DNA from: Symsagittifera roscoffensis
Lineage: Eukaryota; Xenacoelomorpha; Acoela; Convolutidae
Direction: 5' to 3'
Assembly: GCF_963678635.1 (NCBI RefSeq)
Contig: NC_087063.1
Location: forward strand, 3,136,580-3,200,579
DNA length: 64,000 nt
Shown here piece after piece: positions 8,877 through 20,900 of the stretch (positions within the stretch are counted from its first letter, which is position 1; each line of letters starts with the position of its first letter). The translations under genes and the position numbers were made by a program. A model generated the notes under the pieces. That model had not been told where the DNA came from. It did no database searches and saw only the letters and a program-made list of their open reading frames with translations.

Positions 8877-11481
8877 AAATTTTAATTTTTCTCCAACTCC
8901 TTTTTCTAATAACCTCAAATGAAAAAATAAACCCTTCCCCCCGCACAGGACCCCAAGATTTATTAGTAACACATTACGATTGTGACGAAAACGAACAAAA
9001 AACATTACACAAATATGCAATAAATCAAGTATCACAATGCGAAACAGAACCACAAGCTATAGAAACAACAAATGTAATAGCGACACTTTATTCAAAAGCC
9101 CGAGCAACAACAGTTAAAGGATATAAATTCACAGCGACATTTTCCGAAAAGAAAGTACATTGTTCACAAGTCTCAAATGGAAATAAAAACCGACTTCGTG
9201 GTCATCATTCTACCAAAGTAATATCGAACGACTTCTACATCTCAATCCCGAAGATTGTAAAAACGTGTTACTAAGACTAAACATCACAAGAAATAAAAAC
9301 ACAGATAGAAAATTAGTATATTTCCAAGTTTTTGCAGATTCTGTACATCAAGCAGAACTTGAAAGATATCAAGGACATATAAAATTAGATGAAAAATACC
9401 CATACAACGGCGCACACGGAAGATTAACTTATGATATACACGATAAACACTGGATACCACACATTGGTATAAATGACCCATCAAACTGCAAAGCAGACAC
9501 AAAAAATAAAGGATATCAAAAACTCATGTTTTTTGATTGGAAAATACAACTCGAAAAAATACAACTCACACGCGATTTATCAGACAACACAATGATCTAT
9601 CAAGGAATTAGATTACCTTGTAAAAACGACCAAGGCTATTGTGACCCTACAACACGAACACAAGCAACAATTGTTTGGTTCCCTGAAGACACATGTACAA
9701 CATTTCAAGTAGCAAAAATACACGCTCGTATGATAAAATTTCACGAAAAATATTTCATACAATCAATTCCATATGAACAAGTCCATCCATCACGAAGACA
9801 AAGTTCTAATTTTAGAAACATACACAATATAGAAAATAAATTGACACGTTTTCAAATATATCAAGAAACAGAACTTGCATGTAAATACAGAAATCCACTT
9901 CACAAAACACAATACTCCGAGATATTAGTAGAATACGAAAAAGGATTCGACATGACCATTGGAAAAGTAAAAATCGACCCATACGCCACAAGTCACCCTA
10001 TAAACGAAGGAACATCATATATACCAGTTGATTTTCAAAAAAGTAAAAATCAACCTGGTGGACATCTAAAGCCCCATGACACTAGAAGCACACGCTTACA
10101 AGAATTATCACTAATGACTAGTACATATTTCGGTAACAACCACTATGATATTCACCTAGATATGAAATTAGACTACACAATTAGCCGAATTTTTCAAGAA
10201 ATGTCACTATCTGAATTAGAAACACTTCACCAGCTATGCGAATTAGAAAGGACACAAATCCTACAATCACTTGCACTAGCAGTATTAAAAATACCCTACG
10301 CAGGATATTTACTATCAGGAAATAGATCAAACTTTTTAGATTATGAAGGAAACATTTTATGGTTTTATACCTGTACCAAAAAAGTATCACCACTTTATGT
10401 TTTTGAAGATAAACGATGCTATAAAAGAATCCCTATCTTTTATAAGAATAAAGTACACTTCGTTGACACACTTTCAAGACGAACCTATTTCTGGGATACC
10501 GCAGTCCCATGTGGATCAGAAAATAGCCACAATGTAGTTCAACTGAACCCTGATGAAGATAAATATTATCTTCTTACCCCATATCCCACATTAATGCAAT
10601 CACTCAAAAAATTTTCACCTGAAAGCATTAGAGCTATTGTTCGAAACCCAAATATTGACTTAAAATCAATTGGAATATATTCAAAATCCGATATACAACA
10701 TCACATTAGAACACAACAATTCCAAGAATTATTAACACAAATGGACACAATACAAAGACAATCAATTGACCAAAACTTACGCAAACTTGCCGAAACAGCA
10801 GGATTTGCAGATATTTATACACAAGACTATAGCGGATATTTTAAAGACATTAGAGACTATATATATTTAAACGGTGAAAAATACCGACCACAAGATATTT
10901 CACCTATAAATATTTTTAGCTTTGTTACACTAAAAAATGAAATTCTCGATTTTCTAGGATGGCCCTACTACATCTTAGAAAAATTGACTATTTTATACGC
11001 AATGTTTAACTTTATAGGATTTCTTTTTTCGCTTTTAAAAGGAATCTATAATACATGCGCTATACACACACAAGTAAATAGACAAGCAAGTGTAGCACGC
11101 ATACTATTTGCAGGATTTTTTGGAATTTTTTCATCATCAATAAACAAAATTCTTTTAGATGCACAAATAAAGGAATACAACACAAAAATAGCAACAAGAC
11201 AGAACACATACGACGAAGAACATAACAATGTAGACATTACGCCTACAGCACCACAGTTACCACCACTACCACATAACCATCCATTATCACTAGTCCCACG
11301 AAATTTTCGAAATTTAGCAATAACAAATAATCCAAATTTTAGACAAACCATATCACAAAGTCCCATTCAACATATAATGACACACCATCCCCTAGACGAA
11401 AATACATATGAACAAATTATAGAACAACCCCATACCACCGCTTTTCAGTCTCAAAATAATAATTTTTTTAGCCCACGATGA
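8864..11481 (+). pseudogene. env: Envelope-like glycoprotein, copy A, broken by a micro-inversion and 1-nt loss
   Basis: This is the same gene as the intact 872-codon ORFs of copies B and C, but it is split into two frames: 8864-9274 and 9265-11481. The break is at 9195-9204, where copy A has the reverse complement of the B sequence TTGACCACGAA, minus one base. Signal peptide, ectodomain cysteines and membrane anchor remain outside the break. The second frame has no ATG near its start; its first codon is TTG. Copy A should therefore make at most a 136-aa secreted fragment. The stop overlaps the ATG of the next ORF (ATGA at 11478-11481). Confidence 0.85.
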
Positions 11482-11900
11482 GCCGACAACTTGGATCCCT
11501 ACACCGCTCAAATTCACACCCAACCAACCTCAACACTCCAATTACAATAATTCCACTTTTTGCCTTCCCACCACCCGATTTCCCAACCAATAATGTAACA
11601 TCAGGCATGAATTCAGACACAATTCACACATCTCAGTTTTATACTCCATCTCACAACTCAATAACCCAGATATTGAAACCCCTGACGAATTTGCAGACTC
11701 TGAACCATCTCCATCCAATAATCTTCAAACCAATCCCTCAGTTTTTTCGAAACCCCCTTTTCAACCAATCCCACCATATAACCCACTCTCATCCATTTCT
11801 ACACCCTCCTATGCTTCACAAGTTACCCCAACCTACTCTTCACTTCATTCAGATCGATCATACAATTCTCCAGACACCCCCCAAATCTCCCAAGAACTAG
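11478..11900 (+). CDS. 140-aa Pro/His/Asn-rich ORF overlapping the env stop, copy A
   Basis: The ATG overlaps the env stop in an ATGA, a layout that allows coupled reinitiation. The product is low complexity, rich in Pro, His, Asn and Thr, with no domain I can recognise. From 11594 it overlaps P2, which lies in the -1 frame and looks more protein-like. This ORF may be only the N-terminal lead into P2 by frameshift, or an out-of-frame shadow of P2. The latter is likely for its second half. Confidence 0.3.
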   Translation: MSRQLGSLHRSNSHPTNLNTPITIIPLFAFPPPDFPTNNVTSGMNSDTIHTSQFYTPSHNSITQILKPLTNLQTLNHLHPIIFKPIPQFFRNPLFNQSHHITHSHPFLHPPMLHKLPQPTLHFIQIDHTILQTPPKSPKN

Positions 11901-12868
11901 ATAATTTTATCACCTTACAACAACAACCCTTCCACCTTGAAAACCCCACTATAAATCAGATTTCATCCACAATAGAATCATCAAACCCACCTACCCCTAC
12001 ACCCTCTTCAGCTTATACCGCATCATTAGCACCATCATCTGCATCCACCGAATCATCACTTAGCACTAATAGAGCTTACCGCACTTTCAAAAGAAAATTC
12101 CCAAACCATCCATTTCCAACAAAACCAGGAACAGCACGTGAATATATCAATCATCCAAATCACACTAACACGAAAGAATTTTTAGCAATCACCTTACCTT
12201 CATTTCCACAATATACTTTGAACACTCCTACAGATACTAACGATACACGCAGCTTTGTAGATGAACAAGTTTTAATGCCTACACTTCATTGGACATCATA
12301 TTATCATTTTACTAACCCCGTTTGCCTACCTTTATCTAATAATCACATCGATATAGAACGAAATCAAGATATGCTATATCGACTAACTACACCACTAACA
12401 CATAGACAATTCACTTACATTGGATATAAAAAATCACTAAAAACATACACTGCACCCCGAGCTAACGAATATACGCTAGAATATTATGATCATAACATCA
12501 TCCGAACTAACCAAGATCAATTTTTAGACGACGATCGCTTCGCTAACCCACAAATCACAGAAAAATTTTTCATCAAAACACCATATGTTTTCACACTCAA
12601 CATATTTGATCGCAAATTCGACCACATCATTTCTGAAGCACTAACCGACACACAAGCTTACGAAAGTTTTAAAGAAAGATTTCAATTATTTTCACTAACC
12701 TTTCATTTCCTTGCACCACATGAAAGAGATTTGCACTGCTCACATGACATTATGTTACGCACTAAACAAACCCAACATAAAACTTTATCACATAACAGGA
12801 CCTCTCACAGAAACCGCACGAAATCATACTCCCACTCCTGGCCTAACCCACCAGAGAGGACGTCCTGA
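11594..12868 (+). CDS. ORF P2: 424-codon frame, ATG-less in its N-terminal half, copy A
   Basis: The frame is open from after TAA 11591-11593 to TGA 12866-12868. The first ATG is deep inside, near 12270. The first ~200 codons are Ser/Pro/Thr-rich (including PTPTPSSAYTASLAPSSAST), much like P1; the last ~215 codons look globular, with Trp, Tyr and Phe and mixed charge, and end in a basic Ser/His/Arg tail. I recognise no family. Likely ways to express it are splicing (an acceptor-like CACATCTCAG lies at 11627-11636) or a -1 shift from the 140-aa ORF. It is the last ORF before the right LTR, an accessory-gene position. Confidence 0.6.
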   Translation, partial: CNIRHEFRHNSHISVLYSISQLNNPDIETPDEFADSEPSPSNNLQTNPSVFSKPPFQPIPPYNPLSSISTPSYASQVTPTYSSLHSDRSYNSPDTPQISQELDNFITLQQQPFHLENPTINQISSTIESSNPPTPTPSSAYTASLAPSSASTESSLSTNRAYRTFKRKFPNHPFPTKPGTAREYINHPNHTNTKEFLAITLPSFPQYTLNTPTDTNDTRSFVDEQVLMPTLHWTSYYHFTNPVCLPLSNNHIDIERNQDMLYRLTTPLTHRQFTYIGYKKSLKTYTAPRANEYTLEYYDHNIIRTNQDQFLDDDRFANPQITEKFFIKTPYVFTLNIFDRKFDHIISEALTDTQAYESFKERFQLFSLTFHFLAPHERDLHCSHDIMLRTKQTQHKTLSHNRTSHRNRTKSYSHSWPNPPERTS

Positions 12869-12953
12869 GCATGCTCTATAGCCGGCCTTACCCACCGCGC
12901 TACATCCACGCTTTGTGACCACACTCCTATTTTTAATAAGAGGTACTCAAGGG

Positions 12954-13984
12954 TGAGTAACTCTTCAAAATAACTGAACTAAAACAGAAAGCTTTTGTGA
13001 AAACAACTAACCAAAATCATAACTAAAACACTAAACTAATAAAAATTTTATAAAATGTAAATTATATCTTGCAGTATATAGATCAGCATACAACACCAAA
13101 GACGAACATCCAAAGACAAAATGACCCCACTACACTCGAAAAAGAATGGCCAACCACAATCAATATGCCGCCCACAATCACAACTCAAAGGATTTAGAGT
13201 ACGACTTGACTTCGCAGAAAAGGACTTCATTGAACTAGAACAATGACCACCTCGATGTTCAAGTATACGTACAGATCCGAGTAACCAGGCATCCCCTCCA
13301 CGCACAATCTCCACGCCATTCCCAGACAAGGTCAAACACAAAGAAGTTCTCTACATGAAACAAAAAAACCTGTCAAGCCAACCATTCTGAAATCAGATTT
13401 GAGTTTGTTGCGAAAACCCAGTCGTTGTCATAAGAAGACACAACGATTGAATCTGGAACTTCTCTAACAAGAGAACCCAGACGAAATATGATGTTCGCCA
13501 AATACCAACGTCCATCATCCATCTTTTGAATTGCAGAAAGACTATTCTAAAAAACTCTGTAAAACCCGGATGGGTGGAACCTGATCTAAACTACATTTTA
13601 TGATTGGATAAATTAGATATTTTACCACTGTAAAGTATTTAATATTAACCAATCATGATCCATCTAACTAACAACCCACTTATTTGTAAGTGCTGGAATT
13701 ACTTGTAATTTCAGCACCAGAGAGATTTGAATTTAACTTAGAAATTAGTTGACTCTCCAAGAAGACTTCAGCAGCCGCAATAAACCAGTATACCCTAGAT
13801 CTATTGAGCCTAGCAGAGACTAGTTAAACACCCTGAGACTAGATAGTATAAGAGTAAGAATAGGATCGGTATTAGACTAAGAAGTTGCACGAATCTATCC
13901 GGCCGAAAATAAGATAGCGTGACGAGCAGACGGTGTACCCTATCCGAAATTACTCTATGAGTTAACCACCTCGGTTATAACTCA
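12954..13984 (+). repeat. Candidate right LTR, copy A (about 1031 bp)
   Basis: It starts TGAGTAACTC after a purine-rich CAAGGG and ends TATAACTCA, so the termini are an inverted TGAGT/ACTCA with the usual TG...CA. The right edge is supported because related flank sequence at 60.6 kb (inverted) resumes at TCGGGGTGGG, exactly after the CA. Just inside that edge, 13957-13985 can form a hairpin (ATGAGTTAACC against GGTTATAACTCAT), possibly part of the RNA 3' end signal. The left LTR is not in the window, so the LTR start is inferred, not proved by comparison. Confidence 0.6.
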
Positions 13985-16900
13985 TCGGGGTGGGTTTTTT
14001 TTTCTTCAGACAAATTTCGACTTTTTAACTAGCCATTTTTGACGGAACTTTTTTTATATCAATAGAAAGGTATTGTTGTCCTGAGCTTAAATTTGTCCCG
14101 AGATATTTCACCTGTGATCATTTTTCAAAAGGTTATGGGGGTTTAAAAATTAACATTTCGGCCAATTTGGGACAATTAACGCGCGATATATTTCGCGCTA
14201 TTAACGCATAAGCGAGATTTAGTCCGTATTAGAACTTGTTCCAAATTCATTCAAGGAAGCTTATTTGCCATAATTGATTTATTAATAGGAGCAAAATCTA
14301 AGTGTAGGGGATGTTTTCACAAAAAAATCTCAATTTTTTTTTTAAAGTTTCGATTTTAATTATTGTATTTAAATTTTTCATGTTCTTGCTGCTCCAAAGA
14401 CCTTAAAAGGCAGTCGGAACATTCAGGGCTTCGCCCTGATACGAGCAGTCTTGTTCAATTTTTTAAATGTGTTTCACACCAGATAAGCGACAGCTTGCAT
14501 TGCATCTCGAAATTTGATCATATTTCGACACTGCTTGTCTCGATATTTTCACAAGTTTTCTCGACGCAAAAATAATTGTTGCTTATCTACTACATAAATA
14601 AAGCTACGGTGAAGTTAATTAATTCAGTTTAATCAATTCAGCTAAGGCTCTAACTGGTAAGTCCGTACTTGGAGCTTTCATTGCTATACTATACTTAGTG
14701 CGCTAGCGGTTACCGTAAGTTTTGCTTAAAGTTGCACGGAGCCGCAATTACCCAGTTTACATGTCACTATAAAATCTAAAATTATTTAGTGCACAGTCTG
14801 ATCTTGAACGAAGGTACTGGTGCATAATTTTGTGTGCGCTAGCGTGAAATTTAGACTAGCGTGAAACTTAGCTGATATGCTAATAGCTTCGAATTTGCTT
14901 GATGTGACTTACCATGTAATTTGTTTTTCAAACAAAGCTTAAGAAATATTACAATTTTACTGCAAACAATTCCCTACTGGATCTAACTTTGCTCTGTGTA
15001 ATCTCTAGAGGACAGTTTAAGCTTGCATTGATCTACCGACGGTAGTTTACAACTGCAGGTCTATGTGATACTTTGATAACTCTTTAAAGTTTCACTGAGC
15101 TGAGTGATTTAACTGTTTAAAAGTCAATGAAAGAAATAAAGATTCTTATAAGTCAAATTTCAGAGAAAACACTTCTCAATTTAAAAAAGTCACTCCCCTT
15201 TTTGGCTCAAATTAGGAACAAGATTGGATACCAGGCGAAGCTGATTTACTTAAAATTTAGCGATGTATAAAGAAGCTGATTAACTAATTTTTTATCGTCT
15301 CTAAGTCAACTTCGGTTCTTACTTGTTTTCTGCCCACCTGCGATGAGTTGAGGGCCCAGCAGTTAATTTACGTGTCGTAAGTCTATAGTCAATGATTTTA
15401 CACACATTTTTTCTGAGATCTTGCAGCGAATTGGTTGCAGATGAAGAGTGCCTCGAAGACAGCAATAAAAAATACAGAGAAGATTGCGAATTGACGTATA
15501 AACAACAGAGCAAAACGAAGAAAAAGCAATCTATTGAGACAGGGTATTGAGACAATTCAGTGATCAACGTTCTTAAATGTTTGAGATGCTTAGGTTAAAG
15601 ACACATAGCTAGGGATTGTATGGATTATCTACGAAAAAGCAAAAGCAGCACTTTACTGAAATAAACTCATTTTAACTTTGAAAATTAACAGCTAGGGTTA
15701 AATATGAATTAGTTTATAATAGAAAATAGGTGTAGTTCAGACTCTTATATAGGTCACGATGACTTTTTAGCTTTTTCGTTTTCAGGAAAAGTCCTAGAAA
15801 TTTTCAGACTCAATTTGTCTTATTTTTGCGGCTTACTTTTTTATTTCTTTTCAAATTCAATTCAATTCTTGCTTAAAAGGAAGCCAAATTATATAAAAAA
15901 GACAGGTTTGATTTAAGTTTCGAAAGTGAAGGAATACTCTAAAAACGTGATTGACTTTAGGTTTCGAAAGTGTAATTTAGTTTTCAGGTTTCCCAGCGAA
16001 ATAAAAAATTCAACCATTGATCCATTTTTCTCAAATTGGGTTAGTTTTATCAAAAAAGTGTCAATCATAAGATAGTCTTGAAAAAATTTGGTTTTTTCCG
16101 TTTGATATAAATATATTTTAAAAAATAAAAATTGATATTTTTCAGAAAAACAAATCAGTATTTTTTTCTGTTTACTTTCGTTCAATGAGACTTTTTTCAA
16201 AAAAATACAAATGCGTTTTGTTTTCTGTTTACTTATGTTGTTTTTCTATCCGTGGTATATTTTTTATTAATCCGCGACACACGTAAGAGTCAACAAAATT
16301 TTTATTACAATCACATGAATAATCAGAATTGAAAGCAATAGTCAACCAAGTCTTTAAAAAATGCTAATTGTCCTAACATTTATTTAATTGATGTTTGTTT
16401 ATCAGCAATTTTTCATAACCTGGTTTCCTAGTGAAATGAAAAAACAATTTGATTGAATTTATTCGAATGTAGTTATTTTCTGTTTGATGAAAACAGTTGT
16501 TATGAAAAAGTTGCGTTAGATACGATATTTCAAAAACTTTTCATTTTCTCGAAATCACTCTGAGAAGTTTAACACTTACGTTTAAAATAAAATTTGAAGT
16601 TGTGGATTTGATATGGAAACCACTAACGGCTTCAATTTGATATGGAAGGCACTAAGGGCTTGAGAAAAGTTCAATCGGATATGTTTTGATTCTTGTAATG
16701 AAACCTGCTCCAATGATGAAACAGGTTCAGGGCTTAATTGAATAAGCAGGTTGAGGTAATCTCCTTTTTATATGTGAACTCTCCTGGTTTGGGCTCCAAA
16801 ACCTCTTTGATTTTTAAAAAAATTCTAAGGTCATGTTATTTAAAAAAAATTCATGGTAGAAAACATCTTGTTTGAGTTAGAATGTGAATTATCTTTTCCA

Positions 16901-17968
16901 AAAAAAAAGAAAAACACTGTTTGATGTAGTTTTCCACAATGTGTTTTCAATCAAAAAATCTTGTACTATAGTTTTTGATCAAGTCAATTGTTCACTTAAG
17001 TTGAAAAATTCGATTGCATGTTTAGTAGGCTGAATTAAATTGATTCAATTCTTTGATATTCTTAAGCTACATTAGTTTGGCAAAATACACACTCTTCAAT
17101 CAAGATTTGATCTGATTATTCACTAATGTTATTTTTAAGTACTTTTGTAAAATAAAAAAGGTTCGATAAATTACTTAGTTATTTGTTTTTTGATGTTTTT
17201 CAGAAACAAAAATCTTTGAAAATTGGTTAAGCTCAGATTAAACTTCTTGCAGTTCATTTTTCTTTCATTTTTAAATTTAACACAAACTCATTTGTTAAAT
17301 AGACGGCATATTAAACGCTCTCCAATAATAAAAGGGCTTATGCCAAAAAAATGAATGATTTTTGTTTTCGATAAACGGTCTTAAAGTTCCAGAATTTCTA
17401 ACGGAATAAAAACATTATCTAAGAAAAAAAACCAATCAAAAAGATTCATGAAGTTCAAAAAATTTCAAGATCATATGTGTTTTTCTCTGTATTTCGAAAA
17501 TTGAAGTGTTGCAAAAATTTAATCACTTTCTGTTTCGTTTCGTTGAGTTGATTGTATTTGAAAGCAAATCTTTCTGTTTGTTTCCATGGTTGAAAGATTT
17601 TACTTAACATTTTTTTCGTTCCACTGAAATACGAAGACTCATAAACTGTATAAAACAGCTTTTCAAACTTAAAATTGATGTTCTAAATTGAAAAAAAAAT
17701 CATTTTTTTCTGTGTTTAATGGGTTATGGTTTCAACTTTTGAAAAATGGTGGTTTGTCTTTGCAGGTGTTGGGGTTTTTCTCCCGACAAAATTCGCTTTT
17801 TTAACTAGCAATTTTTGACATGATTTTTCTACTTCATCCAAAGATAAAGGTGTTGCTGCCTTGAGTTCAATTTCACAATGATATTCTACCAGTGATAAAT
17901 TGTTGTAAAGCTATGGGGAATTAGGTATTGTCCGTTTGGAATTATTAGTGCGCGGCAATATATTTCAG
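13985..17968 (+). mobile_element. 4-kb flank 1: decayed older LTR element
   Basis: No intact gene. The first ~490 bp resemble the last ~200 bp before 17968 (and, in the undisturbed copy, 46959-47330) and a separate inverted copy at about 60.1-60.6 kb, so these are LTR-like ends of an older element. Its interior keeps a CCHC zinc-knuckle trace near 15577-15618, here broken by a TAA. A perfect hairpin CAGGGC-TTC-GCCCTG lies near 14427. The env-bearing element inserted at or near the start of the left LTR. This flank is nearly identical to flank 2. Short ORFs in it are not supported. Confidence 0.65.
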
Positions 17969-17970
17969 AC
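17936..17970 (+). other. Tandem-duplication junction A/B (flank joined to the gag-pol boundary)
   Basis: Flank sequence runs to ...ATATTTCAG and changes at 17968/17969 to ACCAACGCTAC, the end-of-gag sequence found at 2963-2973 in copy A. In the undisturbed right flank (47163) the flank continues differently, as ACTATGAATG. The dinucleotide AC is shared by both sides, as in end joining with minimal microhomology. The same junction occurs at 32556/32557. Confidence 0.9.
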
Positions 17971-20900
17971 CAACGCTACGATATCACCAATACATGAAAA
18001 AGCATACCGCGTAAATAATATACTCCAATTATTAGATATTTGTCAATCTACAATTCTTAATGAAGAATTATCCATAAATAATATAATAAGTAATGAAAAA
18101 AGAAATACAGACTATTTCACAAAAACTCCATATTTCAAACCTACATTCAACATAAGTAACTACACAGAGACTCAACAGAAGTTTTTAACAATGTTTAACT
18201 TTCAACATTCACAAATAACACAAGACGAGTTTGATAAATTAGCCAAACAGCTAATAAAATATTCATCAGTCTATGCAACATCTAAATTTGATGTTGGCAA
18301 AATCAGTTCATCACTACATCTCCCATTAAAACCTGACGCAGTTTTCAAAAAACAAAGAGCAAGTAAAGTACCAATTCATTTACACGATAAAGTGAACAGA
18401 TTACTTGATATTTTAGAACAATACAACATAATCTCACCGGTAAACAAAGAAGAACAACCAAAAGGTAACACATTTATCAACCCTGTTATCATCCTAGCAA
18501 AAGGAGAATCATTAAAAATAGTTCTAGACGCTAGATATCTTAATTCACTAATAGACGAATCAAAATGCAATTGGCCTATTGAACCAATACAAGTTATTTT
18601 AACAAAAATAAACGGAAAATACTTTACAACCGCAGATATGAATAGTGCATATAATCAAATGCCACTAGATGAACAATCACGACGCTTAACACAATTTGTT
18701 ATTGGAAATCAGCAATATGAATTCAACCGCCTATTCTATGGAATATCCATAGGACCAGCAGCATTTTCAGCTTTTATGAGCAAAATTTTTAGACCACTAA
18801 TACTCAAGAAAAACGCAATCACTTATCTAGACGATGTTTTTATGCAATCACAGACAAAAGAAGAAATGTTTAAAGTTTTAGAACATTATCACAAAATACT
18901 TCAAAACGAAAATCTGAAGGCCGCCCCCGATAAATCACACTTCTTTTTAACACGAGTAAAATTCTTAGGACATAATATAGAAAGAAAAACAATCACCCCA
19001 TTAAAATCACGCATTGATGCTATTCAAAAACTCCAACCACCAACAAACAAAAAGAAAATCCAAGAATTCCTTGGAATGTTAAATTTTTTAAGTAAATATG
19101 TCTATAAAATGCAATTATACCTAAGACCATTTTATAATATACTTAGACAACAAAATAATTTTGAATGGAACACAGAACATCAAGCACGATTTGAAGAAAT
19201 TAAAAAACTCCTAACTGAACAAATTTCGAATACAATTCCAGATCCAAATCAACCATTCTATGCAATGTGCGATGCTTCGATTTTTGGCATCGGCGCAGCA
19301 TTATTACAATCACACAATGGCACAAACAAAATGAATCTTATATCAGCAAATTTTCGATTATTTACTCAAGCAGAGCTACGACTCTCAACTCTAATGAGAG
19401 AGTGTACAGCTATAATATATACACTAACAGAATATGAATTTCTGATACTTGGATCAAAACACCCAACAGTTCTTTTCACAGATCACAAACCAATCATTTT
19501 TCTCTTTACACAAAAATCTAATCCAAATCACCGAGTTTATAGATTTCAACTAATTCTAATGAAATTCCCAAACTTACATATAGTTTGGACAGCAGGAAAA
19601 AATCTTGCATTACCAGACACATTAAGTCGAAATACACCACCTGAATTACTTACACGTAAAACTACAGTTGAAATACCTAAAAATATAAAATTCTACCTTG
19701 CAGAAAACGAAACATCACCCCGACTAGAATGCAAATATGCAGTAAAAACTGACGTTGAACAATCACAAATAAACAATCTACAACACTTTCCACTCTATTT
19801 AGATTGCCAAAATAATCACTACGAAGTTGATCTACTTGGAACATCAACTTTCAAACCAATTCCATACTCACAATGGATAAAAAATAACACCCAACAAAAA
19901 AGAGTAAAACAACACTCGCATAAAAAAGACCTTTTTCCATTAATTGAAAAAGAAAACCTAACTGATAAAATAAATTTATCAGGACCACAAACAAACGATT
20001 TAAAATACACAATAAATCAAGTATTTGACCTCCATGACCCACTTGATACAATTCCTTTATCTAAATTGGAAATAGAAAACATTTTTCTCCCCCCAACAGA
20101 TAAAATTACAATTAATACTTTGAAACAATATCAAAATCTTGACCCAGTAATTAGACAACTAAAATCATGGCACAAACATAAAACTAAACCCGTCAAGGCA
20201 GATACAACTATTTTAGGAAATAAAATACTCCTCCGATATTTTCGAATATTCAATAATACAACAATTAACGAAAACACAGACCTTCTAGAATACAAATTAA
20301 ATGAATCTACAGTTCCCTGTCTCCCTCTAAGTATGATTCTTATAGCTTTTAATATTTCGCACACACAAAACATTAAAGGACACTCTGGATCAGAGAAAAC
20401 ATATTCAAATTTCATACAAAACTTTTATTTTCCAAATGCACCAATTTGGATAAAAGTACTATGCAATGATTGTATAGTATGTCAGCTAAATAAACCTTAT
20501 CCAAATCAAAAACAAATAGCACAAAAACAAGATTTTAAAGGACAAAGTTTGTACTTTAACCACCGTATTTCATTTGATACAAAAGGACCAATTTCACCCT
20601 CATCCGAAGGAAACTCCTACATTATGGTAATTGTTGACGCGTTTACACATTATGTAGCACTTAACCCCGTACCACATTGTAACGCTTATTATGCTTACAC
20701 AACACTATATGAACACTGGATAGCCAAATTCGGACTACCAGAAATTCTAGTTACAGATAACGGTACAGAATTCATAAATAATGAAATTATCACACTATGT
20801 CATCTATATAACATCAAACACAAACCACGTACATCTCACGCACCTTGGACAAACGGCTTAGTCGAAGGTATGAACCGTTCACTACAAGAATATCTTAGAT

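Larger units (their letters stand above)
1..13984 (+). mobile_element. Copy A of env-bearing Ty3/gypsy-type LTR retroelement (left end outside window)
   Basis: The order is gag-protease, RT-RNase H-integrase, two small hydrophobic ORFs, ATG-less ORF P1, envelope-like ORF, ATG-less ORF P2, right LTR. RT before integrase, with a GPY/F-like integrase tail, is the Ty3/Metaviridae order. At least 14 kb are present without the left LTR, which is very large for this class. The plus strand is rich in A and C and poor in G, and this bias ends sharply at 13984/13985. Copy A is the only one with gag, but it is damaged: an in-frame TAA in gag, a one-base difference at the gag-pol join, and a frame-breaking micro-inversion in env. 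It alone keeps the full 337-codon P1 frame. Confidence 0.9.

Noticed and set aside
12218..12868. A 216-aa gene starting at 12218
   Set aside because: The start is a TTG, and the frame is open for another 208 codons upstream; it is the second half of P2.
13048..13341. 97-aa minus-strand ORF in the right LTR
   Set aside because: It lies wholly inside the LTR, has no recognisable domain and is repeated only because the LTR is.
14363..14575. 70-aa ORF in flank 1, with a similar reading in the inverted copy near 60.1 kb (RQSE-SGLRPDTSSLV)
   Set aside because: The shared peptide is a by-product of the shared non-coding LTR-like repeat and its hairpin; no codon-like conservation beyond it.
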